Below are positions 1 through 8,151 of a stretch of DNA of 64,000 nucleotides, in pieces (position 1 is the stretch's first letter; each line of letters opens with the position of its first letter). The notes below the pieces were generated by a model. That model saw only the letters and a program-made list of their open reading frames with translations, made no database searches and was not told where the DNA came from. Both the position numbers and the translations under genes were made by a program. The DNA lies in NCBI RefSeq assembly GCF_019455445.1, contig NZ_JAHWUS010000003.1, positions 124,001-188,000 on the forward strand, read 5' to 3'. The DNA comes from Pseudaquidulcibacter saccharophilus. Its GTDB lineage: Bacteria > Pseudomonadota > Alphaproteobacteria > Caulobacterales > Aquidulcibacteraceae.

Positions 1-402
1 TTTAAAATTATCGCTGCCATCAATTATTATATCGGCATTCGCCAAAAGTTCATTCGCATTTTGCCCATTTATTCGTTCTTTTACGGCTATGATTTCAATG
101 TCACCGTCAATTGCATTTAACGCTTCTTGGGCGGCAATGACTTTTGGGCGGCCGATATCACTGGTTTTAAATAATATTTGTCTTTGCAGGTTTGATAAAT
201 CAACCACATCATCATCAATTAGAATTAATTTACCAACCCCGGCCGCAGCAAGATATAATGCGCATGGGCAACCAAGACCGCCAACGCCAATAATGGCAAT
301 TGTGGAATTAGCAATTAATTTCTGCCCGTGACCGCCAATTTCTTTTAGCATGATGTGGCGTGCGTGGCGTTCGATATTGGCTTTGTTGATTTGTTCTACC
401 AT
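1..402 (-). CDS. ThiF/MoeB-family adenylyltransferase, partial (C-terminus outside window)
   Basis: Reading leftwards from an ATG at 402 gives 134 codons that stay open to the window edge. The N-terminus has the ERHARHIMLKEIGG signature, followed by a Rossmann nucleotide-binding loop GVGGLGCP (about residues 36-43) and the family motif DDDVVDLSNLQRQILF. Enzymes of this E1-like family adenylate the C-terminal glycine of ThiS, MoaD or similar sulfur carriers in thiamine or molybdopterin synthesis. The zinc-binding cysteines and any rhodanese domain would lie beyond the window, so ThiF and MoeB cannot be told apart. It diverges from the thioesterase at 582. Confidence 0.85.
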   Translation of the reverse strand, partial: MVEQINKANIERHARHIMLKEIGGHGQKLIANSTIAIIGVGGLGCPCALYLAAAGVGKLILIDDDVVDLSNLQRQILFKTSDIGRPKVIAAQEALNAIDGDIEIIAVKERINGQNANELLANADIIIDGSDNFK

Positions 403-423
403 AGTTTTACTTGTGTTTCAGAT

Positions 424-524
424 CATTTTGAAGTCAAGTGGTATCACTTGACGGCTCGCAAAATGCGACCAAATGAGGAAGCTAGGGCGGCATTCAAGCG
501 TAACTTGAACAAAAGCTGCCCTAG
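424..524. repeat. Two consecutive hairpins in the intergenic region
   Basis: The gap between the ThiF-like gene and the thioesterase holds two strong inverted repeats. The first has outer arms CATTTTG (424-430) and CAAAATG (459-465) around GTCAAGTG-gtat-CACTTGAC (433-452). The second has arms CTAGGGCGGC (482-491) and GCTGCCCTAG (515-524), with TTCAAG/CTTGAA (493-498, 504-509) inside. Neither is followed by a T-run, so they do not look like ordinary terminators. They may be part of the thioesterase leader or an extragenic palindromic repeat. Confidence 0.65.
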
Positions 525-581
525 TGCTTATATGCAATCATTCAACAAAAAGCAAAACTATAAAAATTAGGGGAGAATATA

Positions 582-983
582 ATGGAATTATCAGCGGGCC
601 TTAGGGGTGTCATAAAAAGTCAGGTTCGTGCAATGGATTGCGCATCTGCATTATCTTTAAGCCCTGATGAGCAATTCCCAAATGTTATGGCTACTGCACG
701 AATGGTTGCATTAATGGAGCAGGCATCGGCAAAAATCCTTGCCCCCTTTTTAAAGCTAGGTGAACTTTCGGTCGGGGTCGATGTTAATATAAAGCATATT
801 TCCCCCACACCAGTTTCCGATATCGTGCGGGCAGAGGCAATATTTATAGGAATGGATGGAAAGCTATATAAATTTGAAGTCAAAGCATATGATAGTGGCG
901 GGGAGATTGGCTTTGGAACCCATACAAGGGCAATTGTTGATGATAAACGCCTTGTGGCAAAGGCTTTGTCAAAATTAAAATAA
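582..983 (+). CDS. Hot-dog thioesterase, FlK-like
   Basis: This 133-residue protein resembles the fluoroacetyl-CoA thioesterase (FlK) family of single hot-dog domain enzymes that hydrolyse acyl-CoA esters. The residues matching the FlK catalytic triad are present with the same spacing: Thr38 in MATARM, Glu46 in ALMEQ and His72 in IKHISPTPV (FlK uses Thr42, Glu50, His76). The tail GEIGFGTHTRAIVD is also typical. The start is supported by an AGGGGAG ribosome binding site ahead of the ATG. The real substrate is unknown; most FlK relatives are not expected to act on fluoroacetyl-CoA. mmcB follows after 15 bp. Confidence 0.8.
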   Translation: MELSAGLRGVIKSQVRAMDCASALSLSPDEQFPNVMATARMVALMEQASAKILAPFLKLGELSVGVDVNIKHISPTPVSDIVRAEAIFIGMDGKLYKFEVKAYDSGGEIGFGTHTRAIVDDKRLVAKALSKLK

Positions 984-998
984 CGCCTATAAGCAAAT

Positions 999-1436
999 AT
1001 GCCAATAAATCCCACATCTGAATTACGCAATGGAATAACGACAGACGTTACAAGCGGCGCAAGTCGGCTATTATTCGATATGGGCTATATGCCGTTTTTG
1101 GAGTTTCGTTTAAAAATCGGTCGTCGTGCCGATATTTGCGGAATAAATGAAAAAGGCGAAATTATTATTATCGAGGTTAAATCCTCAATCGAGGATTTTC
1201 GGGTCGATATTAAATGGCATGAATATATTGATTATTGCGATAAATTTTATTTTGCCGTTAATAATAACTTTCCCAAAGAAATTTTACCGGAAAATACTGG
1301 ATTAATAATTGCCGATAAATACGGCGGCATTGTTTTACGCGAATCAAACTTAAATAAATTATCAGCAGCAAGGCGAAAATCATTAACGCTATTATTTGCA
1401 CGACAAGCCGCACAAGCATTCTTCTTAAAACCATAA
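999..1436 (+). CDS. mmcB: MmcB-family DNA repair protein (putative endonuclease)
   Basis: The 145-residue protein matches the MmcB (DUF1052) family, restricted largely to alphaproteobacteria. In Caulobacter the family is linked to DNA damage and belongs to the SOS regulon. The PD-(D/E)XK nuclease pattern can be seen: Asp in GRRADICGI, then Glu-Val-Lys in IIIIEVKSS. The conserved YFAVNNNFPKEILPE and GLIIADKYGGIV segments follow, with a basic C-terminus. There is no clear Shine-Dalgarno before the ATG, and the gene is probably read with the thioesterase upstream. Nuclease activity is inferred from the fold. Confidence 0.85.
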   Translation: MPINPTSELRNGITTDVTSGASRLLFDMGYMPFLEFRLKIGRRADICGINEKGEIIIIEVKSSIEDFRVDIKWHEYIDYCDKFYFAVNNNFPKEILPENTGLIIADKYGGIVLRESNLNKLSAARRKSLTLLFARQAAQAFFLKP

Positions 1437-1584
1437 TGAAGGCTTCAAGGCGGTTATATTACCCATCAGTAAAACTTGAAAACAATGATTTTCAAAGTGC
1501 AAATTAGAATTTGCTAAAGAAAATTATTTTTTAACGCATATTGCATCAAAAATGCTGCATTTAACTAAGATTTTTTCTGTCGCG

Positions 1585-1606
1585 TTAGTATGTCTTTAAC
1601 GGACTT
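1585..1606 (+). promoter_or_regulatory. CtrA-like site upstream of cheA
   Basis: TTAG (1585-1588), seven bases, TTAAC (1596-1600), then GGACTT differ by one base from the alphaproteobacterial CtrA consensus TTAA-N7-TTAA. The same TTAG-N7-TTAACGGACTT string occurs upstream of fliQ at 33706-33727. The site lies 67 bp before the cheA start, a reasonable promoter distance. Binding by CtrA is an inference. Confidence 0.55.
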
Positions 1607-1672
1607 GAGGCAAGAATAGTCTTTAAGAGCATAAAACAAGGGATTGTGCTACTTTAAGTAGGAATTTCAAAT

Positions 1673-4396
1673 ATGGATGAGTTACTCGCCGAATTCTTAA
1701 CAGAGACCAACGAATTTTTGGAAACTGTTGATACGCAATTAGTGCAGTTTGAGTCGGATCCAACCGATAGTGAAACATTAAATAATATCTTTCGTTTGGT
1801 TCATACCATCAAAGGAACTTGTGGGTTCCTTGGGTTGCCACGACTTCAGTTTGTTGCACACGCAGGTGAAACTTTATTAGGTAAGTTTCGTGACGGAACA
1901 ATAGACGCAACACCAGATTCAGTGCAATTGGTACTTGAATCAATTGACCGCATCAAAGAAATTCTCGCAGACCTTGAAACTACTGGACAAGAGCCAGAAG
2001 GTGATGACAGCGCGCTTATCGGTGCATTAGAACGTGCCGCAGAAGGTAAGGTTGATGCAAAACCTGTTGAAGCGAAGGTTGAAGTTAAGGCAGAGCCTGA
2101 ACCAGTTGCTGCCCCTGACAATGCTGATGCAATCCCTGTCGATGAAAATGGCAATAAATGGGATAAAGACCTTGGTCGTTTCTTGAAACCAGGTGAAGTA
2201 TCGCTTGCCGAACTAGAAGCTGCATTTATGGCTGCGGATGTTGAAGAAATTCCGGCAAAGGCAGAAGTTGTTGAAGCTGCTGCGCCAATTCCTCGTAATC
2301 CTGAAGATCGTCGTGGTGGTACTGAACGTCGTGCTGCGGCGCGCGATGAGGATGAAGACGGCGCAAGCAAAGGCGGCGGCGTAAGTGCGCAAACAATCCG
2401 CGTGAATGTTGATGTTCTTGAAAACCTTATGACAATGGTTTCAGAACTTGTGCTTACACGTAACCAATTAATGCAAATGGTGCGTAATAATTCAAATTCA
2501 GAATTCAAAGCACCACTTCAAAGATTGTCTTCTGTAACTGGTGAGTTGCAAGATAGCGTAATGAAAACCCGTATGCAGCCTGTTGGCTCTGCGTGGAAAA
2601 AACTACCACGTATCGTTCGCGATGCAGCGCGTGATTTGGGCAAAAAGATTGATTTGGTTCTAGAAGGTGAAGCAACCGAGCTTGACCGTCAGGTTCTTGA
2701 GTTAATTAAAGACCCACTAACTCACATGATCCGCAACTCTTGCGACCATGCGATTGAAAAACCTGCTGATCGTGCGGCTGTTGGTAAAAATGAAACCGGT
2801 ACGATTAAACTGAATGCCTATCATGAAGGCGGACATATCGTAATCGAATTGTCTGATGATGGTGCGGGTCTTAATACTGCACGCATTCGTGATAAAGCAA
2901 TTAAGAATGGCCTTGTAAGTGAAGAACAAGCGTGGACAATGCCAGATGCGCAAATCCACCGCTTTATTTTCGCGCCTGGTTTCTCAACTGCACAAGTGGT
3001 TACAAACCTTTCTGGTCGTGGTGTTGGTATGGACGTGGTTCGCACCAATATCAAACTTATCGGTGGTGAGGTTGACCTTCAATCGACAGAAGGTAAAGGC
3101 ACAAAATTCTTTATCAAAATCCCACTTACTCTTGCGATTGTTTCAGCGCTTGTTGTGGGTGCAAAAGGACAACGTTTCGCAATTCCACAGCTTAGCGTGG
3201 TTGAATTGGTATCGGCTGGCGGTTCATCAGAGCACAAAGTCGAAACCCTTAACAAAGCCCGCGTTCTTCGCCTTCGCGACAGACTATTACCGCTTATGTC
3301 ACTAAGTGGTGCATTAAGCATTGATGGGGCTGAAGCGGATATTAAAGACAATAACTCAACGCAATTTGTTGTGGTGATGCAGCAAGCGGGCATTATGTTC
3401 GGTATTGTTGTTGATGAAGTGTTCGATACCGAAGAGATTGTGGTGAAACCACTTTCAAGTGCGGTTTCAGATGTAAAAGCATTCTCTGGCGCAACAATTC
3501 TTGGTGATGGTTCAGTTATTATGATTATTGACCCTCAATCGATTGCCCGTGCGGTTGGCGAAACCGAAGAGCATACTTCTGAAGAGGCAGATGCACGTCA
3601 GAAATCAGTTAAACAAGAAGCCAAAAAAGACGATACTGAATCACTTATTATCTTCCGTGCCGGTGGCGAAGAGCCAAAAGCAGTTCCACTTGGTGTGGTT
3701 ACTCGTCTTGAAGATCTTGATGTTTCAACCTTTGAACAATCTGATGGAAAAACATTGGTTCAATACCGTGGCAGCCTTATGCCGATTGTTCCAGCAGACC
3801 CATACACAAATATCAAAACAAGCGGCAATCAGCCTATATTGGTATTTACACATAATGACCATGCAATTGGCCTTGCAGTTGATGAAATTCTCGACATCGT
3901 TGAAGAAAAACTCGATATCGAAATGGCAACTGATAAAGGTGGTATGCTTGGTGTGGCCGTTATCAAAGGACGCGCAACTGAAATCCTTGATGTTGGTTAC
4001 CACTTGTCAAATGCAATTACCGATTGGGATAAACCAGTTAAAAAAGAAGAACCTAAAAATATTGTTTTGGTTGAGCGCAATCCGTTCTTCCGCAATCTTT
4101 TAAGCCCACTTCTAAAAGCTGCTGGTTACAATGTTGAAGCTGTGGATACTGTTTCTGCGGCCCTTGTATGTGCTGAATATCAAAAACCAACTGCAATCCT
4201 TGCTGATATCGACGAAGACAGAAGCTCTGCCCTTCGCTTGCTAGAAGACGAAAGAACTGCTGGCGCGCCTGTGGTTGCGCTATCTGGTTCATCCGAAGCT
4301 GATGCACAGGAATTTGCCGCATTGGTAAGAAAATCTGACCGTTATGGCCTAATTTCAACAATTGAATATGCAACCAAAAAAGGGTTAGCAGCCTAA
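1673..4396 (+). CDS. cheA: Chemotaxis histidine kinase CheA with extra CheW-like and receiver-like C-terminal domains
   Basis: The 907-residue kinase would receive signals from chemoreceptors and phosphorylate CheY and CheB. It starts with an Hpt domain holding phospho-acceptor His44 (HTIKGTCGFLG). An acidic, Ala/Pro-rich linker (about 115-240) follows in place of an obvious P2 domain. Next come the dimerisation helix pair, an HATPase with N-box HMIRNSCDHAIE and G-boxes SDDGAGL and GRGVGMDVV, and a CheW domain. The C-terminus adds a second CheW-like region (about 660-780) and a receiver-like domain (about 800-907). That receiver has ER where the acidic pair usually sits, though ILADIDED retains a candidate phospho-Asp. 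Hybrid CheA proteins are known in other alphaproteobacteria. A TAGGA ribosome site precedes the ATG; cheW follows after 7 bp. Confidence 0.95.
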   Translation: MDELLAEFLTETNEFLETVDTQLVQFESDPTDSETLNNIFRLVHTIKGTCGFLGLPRLQFVAHAGETLLGKFRDGTIDATPDSVQLVLESIDRIKEILADLETTGQEPEGDDSALIGALERAAEGKVDAKPVEAKVEVKAEPEPVAAPDNADAIPVDENGNKWDKDLGRFLKPGEVSLAELEAAFMAADVEEIPAKAEVVEAAAPIPRNPEDRRGGTERRAAARDEDEDGASKGGGVSAQTIRVNVDVLENLMTMVSELVLTRNQLMQMVRNNSNSEFKAPLQRLSSVTGELQDSVMKTRMQPVGSAWKKLPRIVRDAARDLGKKIDLVLEGEATELDRQVLELIKDPLTHMIRNSCDHAIEKPADRAAVGKNETGTIKLNAYHEGGHIVIELSDDGAGLNTARIRDKAIKNGLVSEEQAWTMPDAQIHRFIFAPGFSTAQVVTNLSGRGVGMDVVRTNIKLIGGEVDLQSTEGKGTKFFIKIPLTLAIVSALVVGAKGQRFAIPQLSVVELVSAGGSSEHKVETLNKARVLRLRDRLLPLMSLSGALSIDGAEADIKDNNSTQFVVVMQQAGIMFGIVVDEVFDTEEIVVKPLSSAVSDVKAFSGATILGDGSVIMIIDPQSIARAVGETEEHTSEEADARQKSVKQEAKKDDTESLIIFRAGGEEPKAVPLGVVTRLEDLDVSTFEQSDGKTLVQYRGSLMPIVPADPYTNIKTSGNQPILVFTHNDHAIGLAVDEILDIVEEKLDIEMATDKGGMLGVAVIKGRATEILDVGYHLSNAITDWDKPVKKEEPKNIVLVERNPFFRNLLSPLLKAAGYNVEAVDTVSAALVCAEYQKPTAILADIDEDRSSALRLLEDERTAGAPVVALSGSSEADAQEFAALVRKSDRYGLISTIEYATKKGLAA

Positions 4397-4403
4397 AGGA
4401 ATT

Positions 4404-4886
4404 ATGAATATGAACGCGACCGCTTTGAAATCCGAAGATATGGTAGTTTCTGATTTTGGCACGCAAGAATTTGTAACCGTCCATGTTGGTGATCAAATTC
4501 TTGGGGTTGGGGTTAAAGAAATCCATGACGTCTTTGCCCTTAGTGAATTAACGCCTGTTCCGGGTGCACGTAAAGAAATCGCCGGTGTTCTAAACCTGCG
4601 CGGTAGAATTGTTACGGCGATTGATGCACGTGTTATCTTGGGCTTGCCGCCACGTGAAAACGGCTATGCCGGTGTAATGGCGGTCGGCGTGGAGCATAAG
4701 GGTGAATCTTATGGTGTTCTTGTTGATAGCGTTGGCGAAGTCCTAAGACTTAAAGACAGTGAATTTGAAGCTAATCCAATTAATATGGATGCAAAGTGGA
4801 AAAATATTTCACGTGGTATTTACCGTCTTGAGGGTAAATTACTTATGACCATAGATATTGAAAAGTTGCTTGTCCAAAGTAACTAG
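4404..4886 (+). CDS. cheW: Chemotaxis coupling protein CheW
   Basis: A 160-residue CheW couples CheA to methyl-accepting receptors. It is a single CheW/SH3-like domain with the expected GVGVKEIHDVF, PGARKEIAGVLNLRGRIVTAID and YGVLVDSVGEV segments, and a short N-terminal extension of about 20 residues. An AAGGA motif lies just ahead of the first ATG; a second in-frame ATG two codons later is also possible. It is the second gene of the chemotaxis operon. Confidence 0.95.
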   Translation: MNMNATALKSEDMVVSDFGTQEFVTVHVGDQILGVGVKEIHDVFALSELTPVPGARKEIAGVLNLRGRIVTAIDARVILGLPPRENGYAGVMAVGVEHKGESYGVLVDSVGEVLRLKDSEFEANPINMDAKWKNISRGIYRLEGKLLMTIDIEKLLVQSN

Positions 4887-4910
4887 AATTTGGGGTCAAA
4901 GGGGTAGAAT

Positions 4911-5276
4911 ATGAAAAGTTGCTTAGTAGTAGATGATAGTAGGGTTATCCGTAAAGTTGCCCGCCGTATACTTGAAGATATGGATTTCCAAGTAAACGAA
5001 GCAGAGGATGGTCAGGCTGCATTAAGAAAATGCCAGCAAGAAATGCCCGATGCGGTGCTTCTTGATTGGAATATGCCTGTAATGAACGGCATTGATTTCC
5101 TTCGTGAATTACGTTCAAGCCCTGGTGGCGAAGCGCCTGTTGTTGTTTTCTGCACGACAGAAAACGATATGTCTTCGATTGTTGAAGCAATGGAAGCCGG
5201 TGCAAACGAATATATTATGAAGCCATTTGACAGCGAAATTGTGCAGTCAAAATTTGCGGAAGTTGGTTTGATATAA
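4911..5276 (+). CDS. cheY: Single-domain response regulator CheY
   Basis: This 121-residue receiver is the diffusible output of CheA that binds the flagellar switch. The acidic pair Asp8-Asp9 (VVDDS), phospho-acceptor Asp52 (LLDWNMPVMNG), the Thr-Thr region (82-83) and Lys104 (IMKPFD) are all present. It has no output domain. The stop codon overlaps the cheB start (TAATG), suggesting translational coupling. Its place between cheW and cheB supports a chemotaxis role over another single-domain regulator. Confidence 0.93.
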   Translation: MKSCLVVDDSRVIRKVARRILEDMDFQVNEAEDGQAALRKCQQEMPDAVLLDWNMPVMNGIDFLRELRSSPGGEAPVVVFCTTENDMSSIVEAMEAGANEYIMKPFDSEIVQSKFAEVGLI

Positions 5277-6412
5277 TGAGTTTTACTGCCGCCAGACCCA
5301 CCAATATGCCAAATCGGCGCATCAAGGTCATGATAATCGACGATAGTGCGGTTATTCGTGGTCTCGTAGGGCGTTGGATTGAAGCCGAAAGCGACTTTGA
5401 AGTTGTTGGCTATGGCGTAAATGGTCTTGACGGTATTAACCGTGCGAGAACTTTCCAGCCAGATATCATTATCCTTGATATCGAAATGCCGCAAATGGAC
5501 GGCATTACCGCATTGCCTGAATTGTTAAAGGCAGTTCCTGGGGTAAAGGTGATTATGGCCTCTACCCTTACTAAAGCGGGTGCAGAGGTTACAATCAAGG
5601 CACTTACATTAGGTGCAACAGATTATATACCAAAACCTGATGCAGGTCGGATTGCGGGTGCTGATGAATATAAGCGTGATTTATTCGCAAAATTACGTGG
5701 ATTAGGTAAGCGCCGTGAGGCATTTACCCCAACACAAACCAGTGTAAGACAAGAAACAGCTGCACCACGTTTTGTGCCTGCGCAACAAAATAATAATAGC
5801 GTTGTTTTAAAGGCACCAAAGCATAATGCACGTATTGAGGCATTGTTTATTGGCTCGTCAACCGGCGGACCAGAGGCTTTGCGTGTTGTTGTAAAAGGTC
5901 TTGCTGGAAAAATTAATGTTCCAATATTTATGACCCAGCATATGCCGGTATTATTCACCAAAATTTTGGCTGAACACCTTAGCAAACAAACTGGTGCAAA
6001 AGTCATTGAGGCCGAACATAATATGCCTGCTACCCCGGGTGTATTTCATTTGGCGCCGGGCGGTAAGCATATGATTATCAGCCGCGTAAATGGCGTTGTA
6101 AAAACTATATTAAACGAAGATCCACCGGAAAACTTTTGCCGTCCTGCGGTGGATCCACTATTCCGTTCAGCTTCGACTGTTTATGGCGATAGGGCATTGG
6201 CAGTCATTCTTACAGGAATGGGGCATGATGGTCGTGACGGCTCAAAAATAATGACAGAAAAAGGTGCGATGGTTGTTGCCCAAGATGAACCAACCTCTGT
6301 GGTTTGGGGTATGCCTGGTGCAGTTGCGCAAGCTGGTCTTGCGTCATATGTAAAACCAATCGATGAAATCGCGCCAACAATAATAAATATAATTCGTGGA
6401 GTAAGTGTATGA
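5276..6412 (+). CDS. cheB: Chemotaxis response regulator protein-glutamate methylesterase CheB
   Basis: The 378-residue protein has an N-terminal receiver (Asp22-Asp23, phospho-Asp68 in ILDIEMPQMDG), a linker of about 50 residues, and a C-terminal methylesterase domain. The catalytic triad is visible as Ser in GSSTGGPEAL (about 195), His in MTQHMP (222) and Asp in LTGMGHDGRDG. It demethylates and deamidates receptor glutamyl residues to adapt signalling. Its start overlaps the cheY stop and its own stop overlaps the cheR start (ATGA), so the three are translationally coupled. Confidence 0.95.
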   Translation: MSFTAARPTNMPNRRIKVMIIDDSAVIRGLVGRWIEAESDFEVVGYGVNGLDGINRARTFQPDIIILDIEMPQMDGITALPELLKAVPGVKVIMASTLTKAGAEVTIKALTLGATDYIPKPDAGRIAGADEYKRDLFAKLRGLGKRREAFTPTQTSVRQETAAPRFVPAQQNNNSVVLKAPKHNARIEALFIGSSTGGPEALRVVVKGLAGKINVPIFMTQHMPVLFTKILAEHLSKQTGAKVIEAEHNMPATPGVFHLAPGGKHMIISRVNGVVKTILNEDPPENFCRPAVDPLFRSASTVYGDRALAVILTGMGHDGRDGSKIMTEKGAMVVAQDEPTSVVWGMPGAVAQAGLASYVKPIDEIAPTIINIIRGVSV

Positions 6413-7245
6413 AGCCCGCCGATTTCGACTTTGTTGCAAAACTAGTTAGGGAAAGATCAGGATTGGTTCTTACACCTGATAAAGCCTATTTGGTTGAAAG
6501 CCGTCTCGGACCAGTTGCGCGCAAAGAAGGTATTCCTTCTCTTGATGATTTGGTTTCAAGCCTTCGTTTAAGAACGCATAGCCCGTTGGTTGATGCGGTT
6601 GTTGATGCAATGACAACCAATGAAACCTTCTTTTTCCGCGATAAAACACCTTTCGAATTGTTGGAAAACGTTATTATTCCTGATTTAGTTGCCAAAAAAC
6701 GTGGTGCGCCGATTAAAATTTGGTGTGCTGCTGCATCAACTGGTCAAGAACCATATTCAATCGCCATGTTGGTTGATAGCTTGGGCCACAAAATGGGTGG
6801 CTGCAAAGTGGAAATTCTTGGCACCGATATTTCTGAACGTTGTCTGGAGAAGGCAAAAGCAGGTATTTACACCCAATTTGAAGTGCAACGTGGCTTGCCG
6901 GTTCAATATTTGATGAAACACTTCAAAAAAGAAGGCGAAAATTGGAAAATTTCTGATCAAGTTCGTTCTGCTGTTCGCTATCGTTCGATGAATTTGCTTG
7001 ACGATTTCCGCGCTTTGGGTCGCTTTGACGTTATTTTTTGCCGCAACGTTTTGATTTACTTTGATGCGCCAACTAAAAAACGTATCCTTGACCGTATGGC
7101 AACCCAAGTTGAACCACCAGGTTATTTGTTAATGGGGGCTGCGGAAACTACATTGGGCATTACCGATGTATTTAAACCAGTTCAAAATGCCCGTGGTCTT
7201 TATACTGTTGACCCTACTAAAACAGGTTTGACCCGCGCGGCGTAA
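6409..7245 (+). CDS. cheR: Chemotaxis protein methyltransferase CheR
   Basis: This 278-residue S-adenosylmethionine-dependent enzyme methylates receptor glutamates and opposes CheB. It shows the all-alpha N-terminal domain followed by the NETFFFRD motif, the SAM-binding region WCAASTGQEPYSIAM, ILGTDISERCLEKAK and the CRNVLIYFD motif. Length and order match the family. It is the last gene of the operon and is followed by a strong terminator. No chemoreceptor gene lies in the window. Confidence 0.95.
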   Translation: MKPADFDFVAKLVRERSGLVLTPDKAYLVESRLGPVARKEGIPSLDDLVSSLRLRTHSPLVDAVVDAMTTNETFFFRDKTPFELLENVIIPDLVAKKRGAPIKIWCAAASTGQEPYSIAMLVDSLGHKMGGCKVEILGTDISERCLEKAKAGIYTQFEVQRGLPVQYLMKHFKKEGENWKISDQVRSAVRYRSMNLLDDFRALGRFDVIFCRNVLIYFDAPTKKRILDRMATQVEPPGYLLMGAAETTLGITDVFKPVQNARGLYTVDPTKTGLTRAA

Positions 7246-7267
7246 TTTTTATTATAAAATATGATTT

Positions 7268-7297
7268 AAAAGGCTTGTGCAATCACAGGCCTTTTTT
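7268..7297 (+). terminator. Rho-independent terminator of the che operon
   Basis: Arms AAAGGCTTGTG and CACAGGCCTTT pair around a CAAT loop with one G-U, followed by a run of Ts. It lies 22 bp after the cheR stop. The convergent gene's stop lies within the T-run. Confidence 0.85.
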
Positions 7298-7706
7298 ACA
7301 TTTTGGTATATTCAAATGTTCCCAATAAATGGACAATTCCATAAATTAAAACCACAAGGCTAGACCAAAAATTGAATGCTGTTTGCTGGCTTGGGAAGAA
7401 TGGCAATAAAAAAATCAATCCGCCACGAATAAGATATATTGCAGATATTGCAAATAATGCAGGCTTTATAAGTGGTAATTTATAAAAAATTCCTGCGGCA
7501 GACCACGCATACAAACCCCAGATAAATAAAATCATTGCTATAAAGGTGGTTATTATTGTGGGATATGCCATGCCGGCCTTGGCCATGCGCGCCATTCCTT
7601 CACCGGCACCAAAGAAACGATACCATTTTTCACCGCCAATAATTACAGCCACATGAAGTGCGGCGGCAATGAAATTCAATATACCAGCAATTTTAAGATA
7701 AAGCAT
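7296..7706 (-). CDS. Small integral membrane protein, unknown function
   Basis: About 136 residues from the ATG at 7706; a TTG at 7736 would add ten. It is almost entirely hydrophobic, with four probable membrane helices near residues 6-25, 48-70, 80-100 and 110-130. An acidic/basic loop GGEKWYRFFGAGEGMAR follows the first helix. I do not recognise the family. It overlaps the end of the upstream membrane gene by 14 bp, so the two are surely co-transcribed and perhaps form one complex. Both diverge from the TetR regulator at 8152. Confidence 0.7.
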   Translation of the reverse strand: MLYLKIAGILNFIAAALHVAVIIGGEKWYRFFGAGEGMARMAKAGMAYPTIITTFIAMILFIWGLYAWSAAGIFYKLPLIKPALFAISAIYLIRGGLIFLLPFFPSQQTAFNFWSSLVVLIYGIVHLLGTFEYTKM

Positions 7707-8073
7707 TTCTATAACCCAATAAAATAAATGCACCAATTGTTAGAAATATAACCCATTGAATATAATGCAAAATATCGCCAAATTTTGTTAGGTTATAAAA
7801 AATAAAAAGCGCACTAAATGCCAATATTTGGATTAGTAAATAAATTATAAGGTCTTTATTGGCGACCGAAAAGCTATATTTAAGGCAAAATCCGCCCATC
7901 ATGATGAATGATACCGTTACGGAATGCCATACAATCTGGCTTATGGTGCGTATATCAATGCCAAGGTTTTTTGATGTTTGGATAATTGCGTCAACTTCCC
8001 GTCCGCCGAAATAGGCGTGAACAAATGCCGTTAAAAATGATAATGCCGCCGCAATTAAAAAATACCAATTCAT
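7693..8073 (-). CDS. Small integral membrane protein, unknown function, TetR-linked
   Basis: About 126 residues from the ATG at 8073; a TTG two codons upstream is less likely. Four membrane helices are predicted by eye (about 3-20, 47-65, 74-93, 102-120). A segment HAYFGGREVDAIIQTS lies between the first two. The family is not recognised. It is the first gene of a two-gene unit facing a TetR regulator, with operator-like palindromes directly upstream. Such a layout often means repression relieved by a small molecule; that reading is an inference. Confidence 0.7.
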   Translation of the reverse strand: MNWYFLIAAALSFLTAFVHAYFGGREVDAIIQTSKNLGIDIRTISQIVWHSVTVSFIMMGGFCLKYSFSVANKDLIIYLLIQILAFSALFIFYNLTKFGDILHYIQWVIFLTIGAFILLGYRNALS

Positions 8074-8089
8074 ATCCAATATCCCAATA

Positions 8090-8107
8090 ATATACGATAG
8101 CGTATAT
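8090..8107. promoter_or_regulatory. Operator-like palindrome 1 in the TetR divergent region
   Basis: ATATACG-ATAG-CGTATAT is a perfect inverted repeat with seven-base arms and a four-base centre, typical in size for a TetR-family operator. It sits 16 bp before the membrane-protein start and upstream of the regulator gene, so it could control both directions. Confidence 0.6.
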
Positions 8108-8127
8108 TTTAAATATTTGCCAATGTA

Positions 8128-8144
8128 AATACGATGGCGTATAT
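8128..8144. promoter_or_regulatory. Operator-like palindrome 2 in the TetR divergent region
   Basis: AATACG-ATGG-CGTATAT repeats the first palindrome almost exactly (TACGATRGCGTATATTTT in both), 37 bp further on. It covers the first in-frame ATG of the regulator (8134), which argues that translation really starts at the ATG at 8152. Confidence 0.55.
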
Positions 8145-8151
8145 TTTTTTG

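Noticed and set aside
393-407. GTTC-N7-GTTT resembling an alphaproteobacterial SOS box near mmcB
   Set aside because: One mismatch in an AT-rich region, overlapping the start of the opposite gene and nearly 600 bp from mmcB; chance match is likely.
355-570. Open frame on the plus strand over the tandem hairpins
   Set aside because: It runs through two long hairpins, overlaps the ThiF-like gene start and has no ribosome site or recognisable content.
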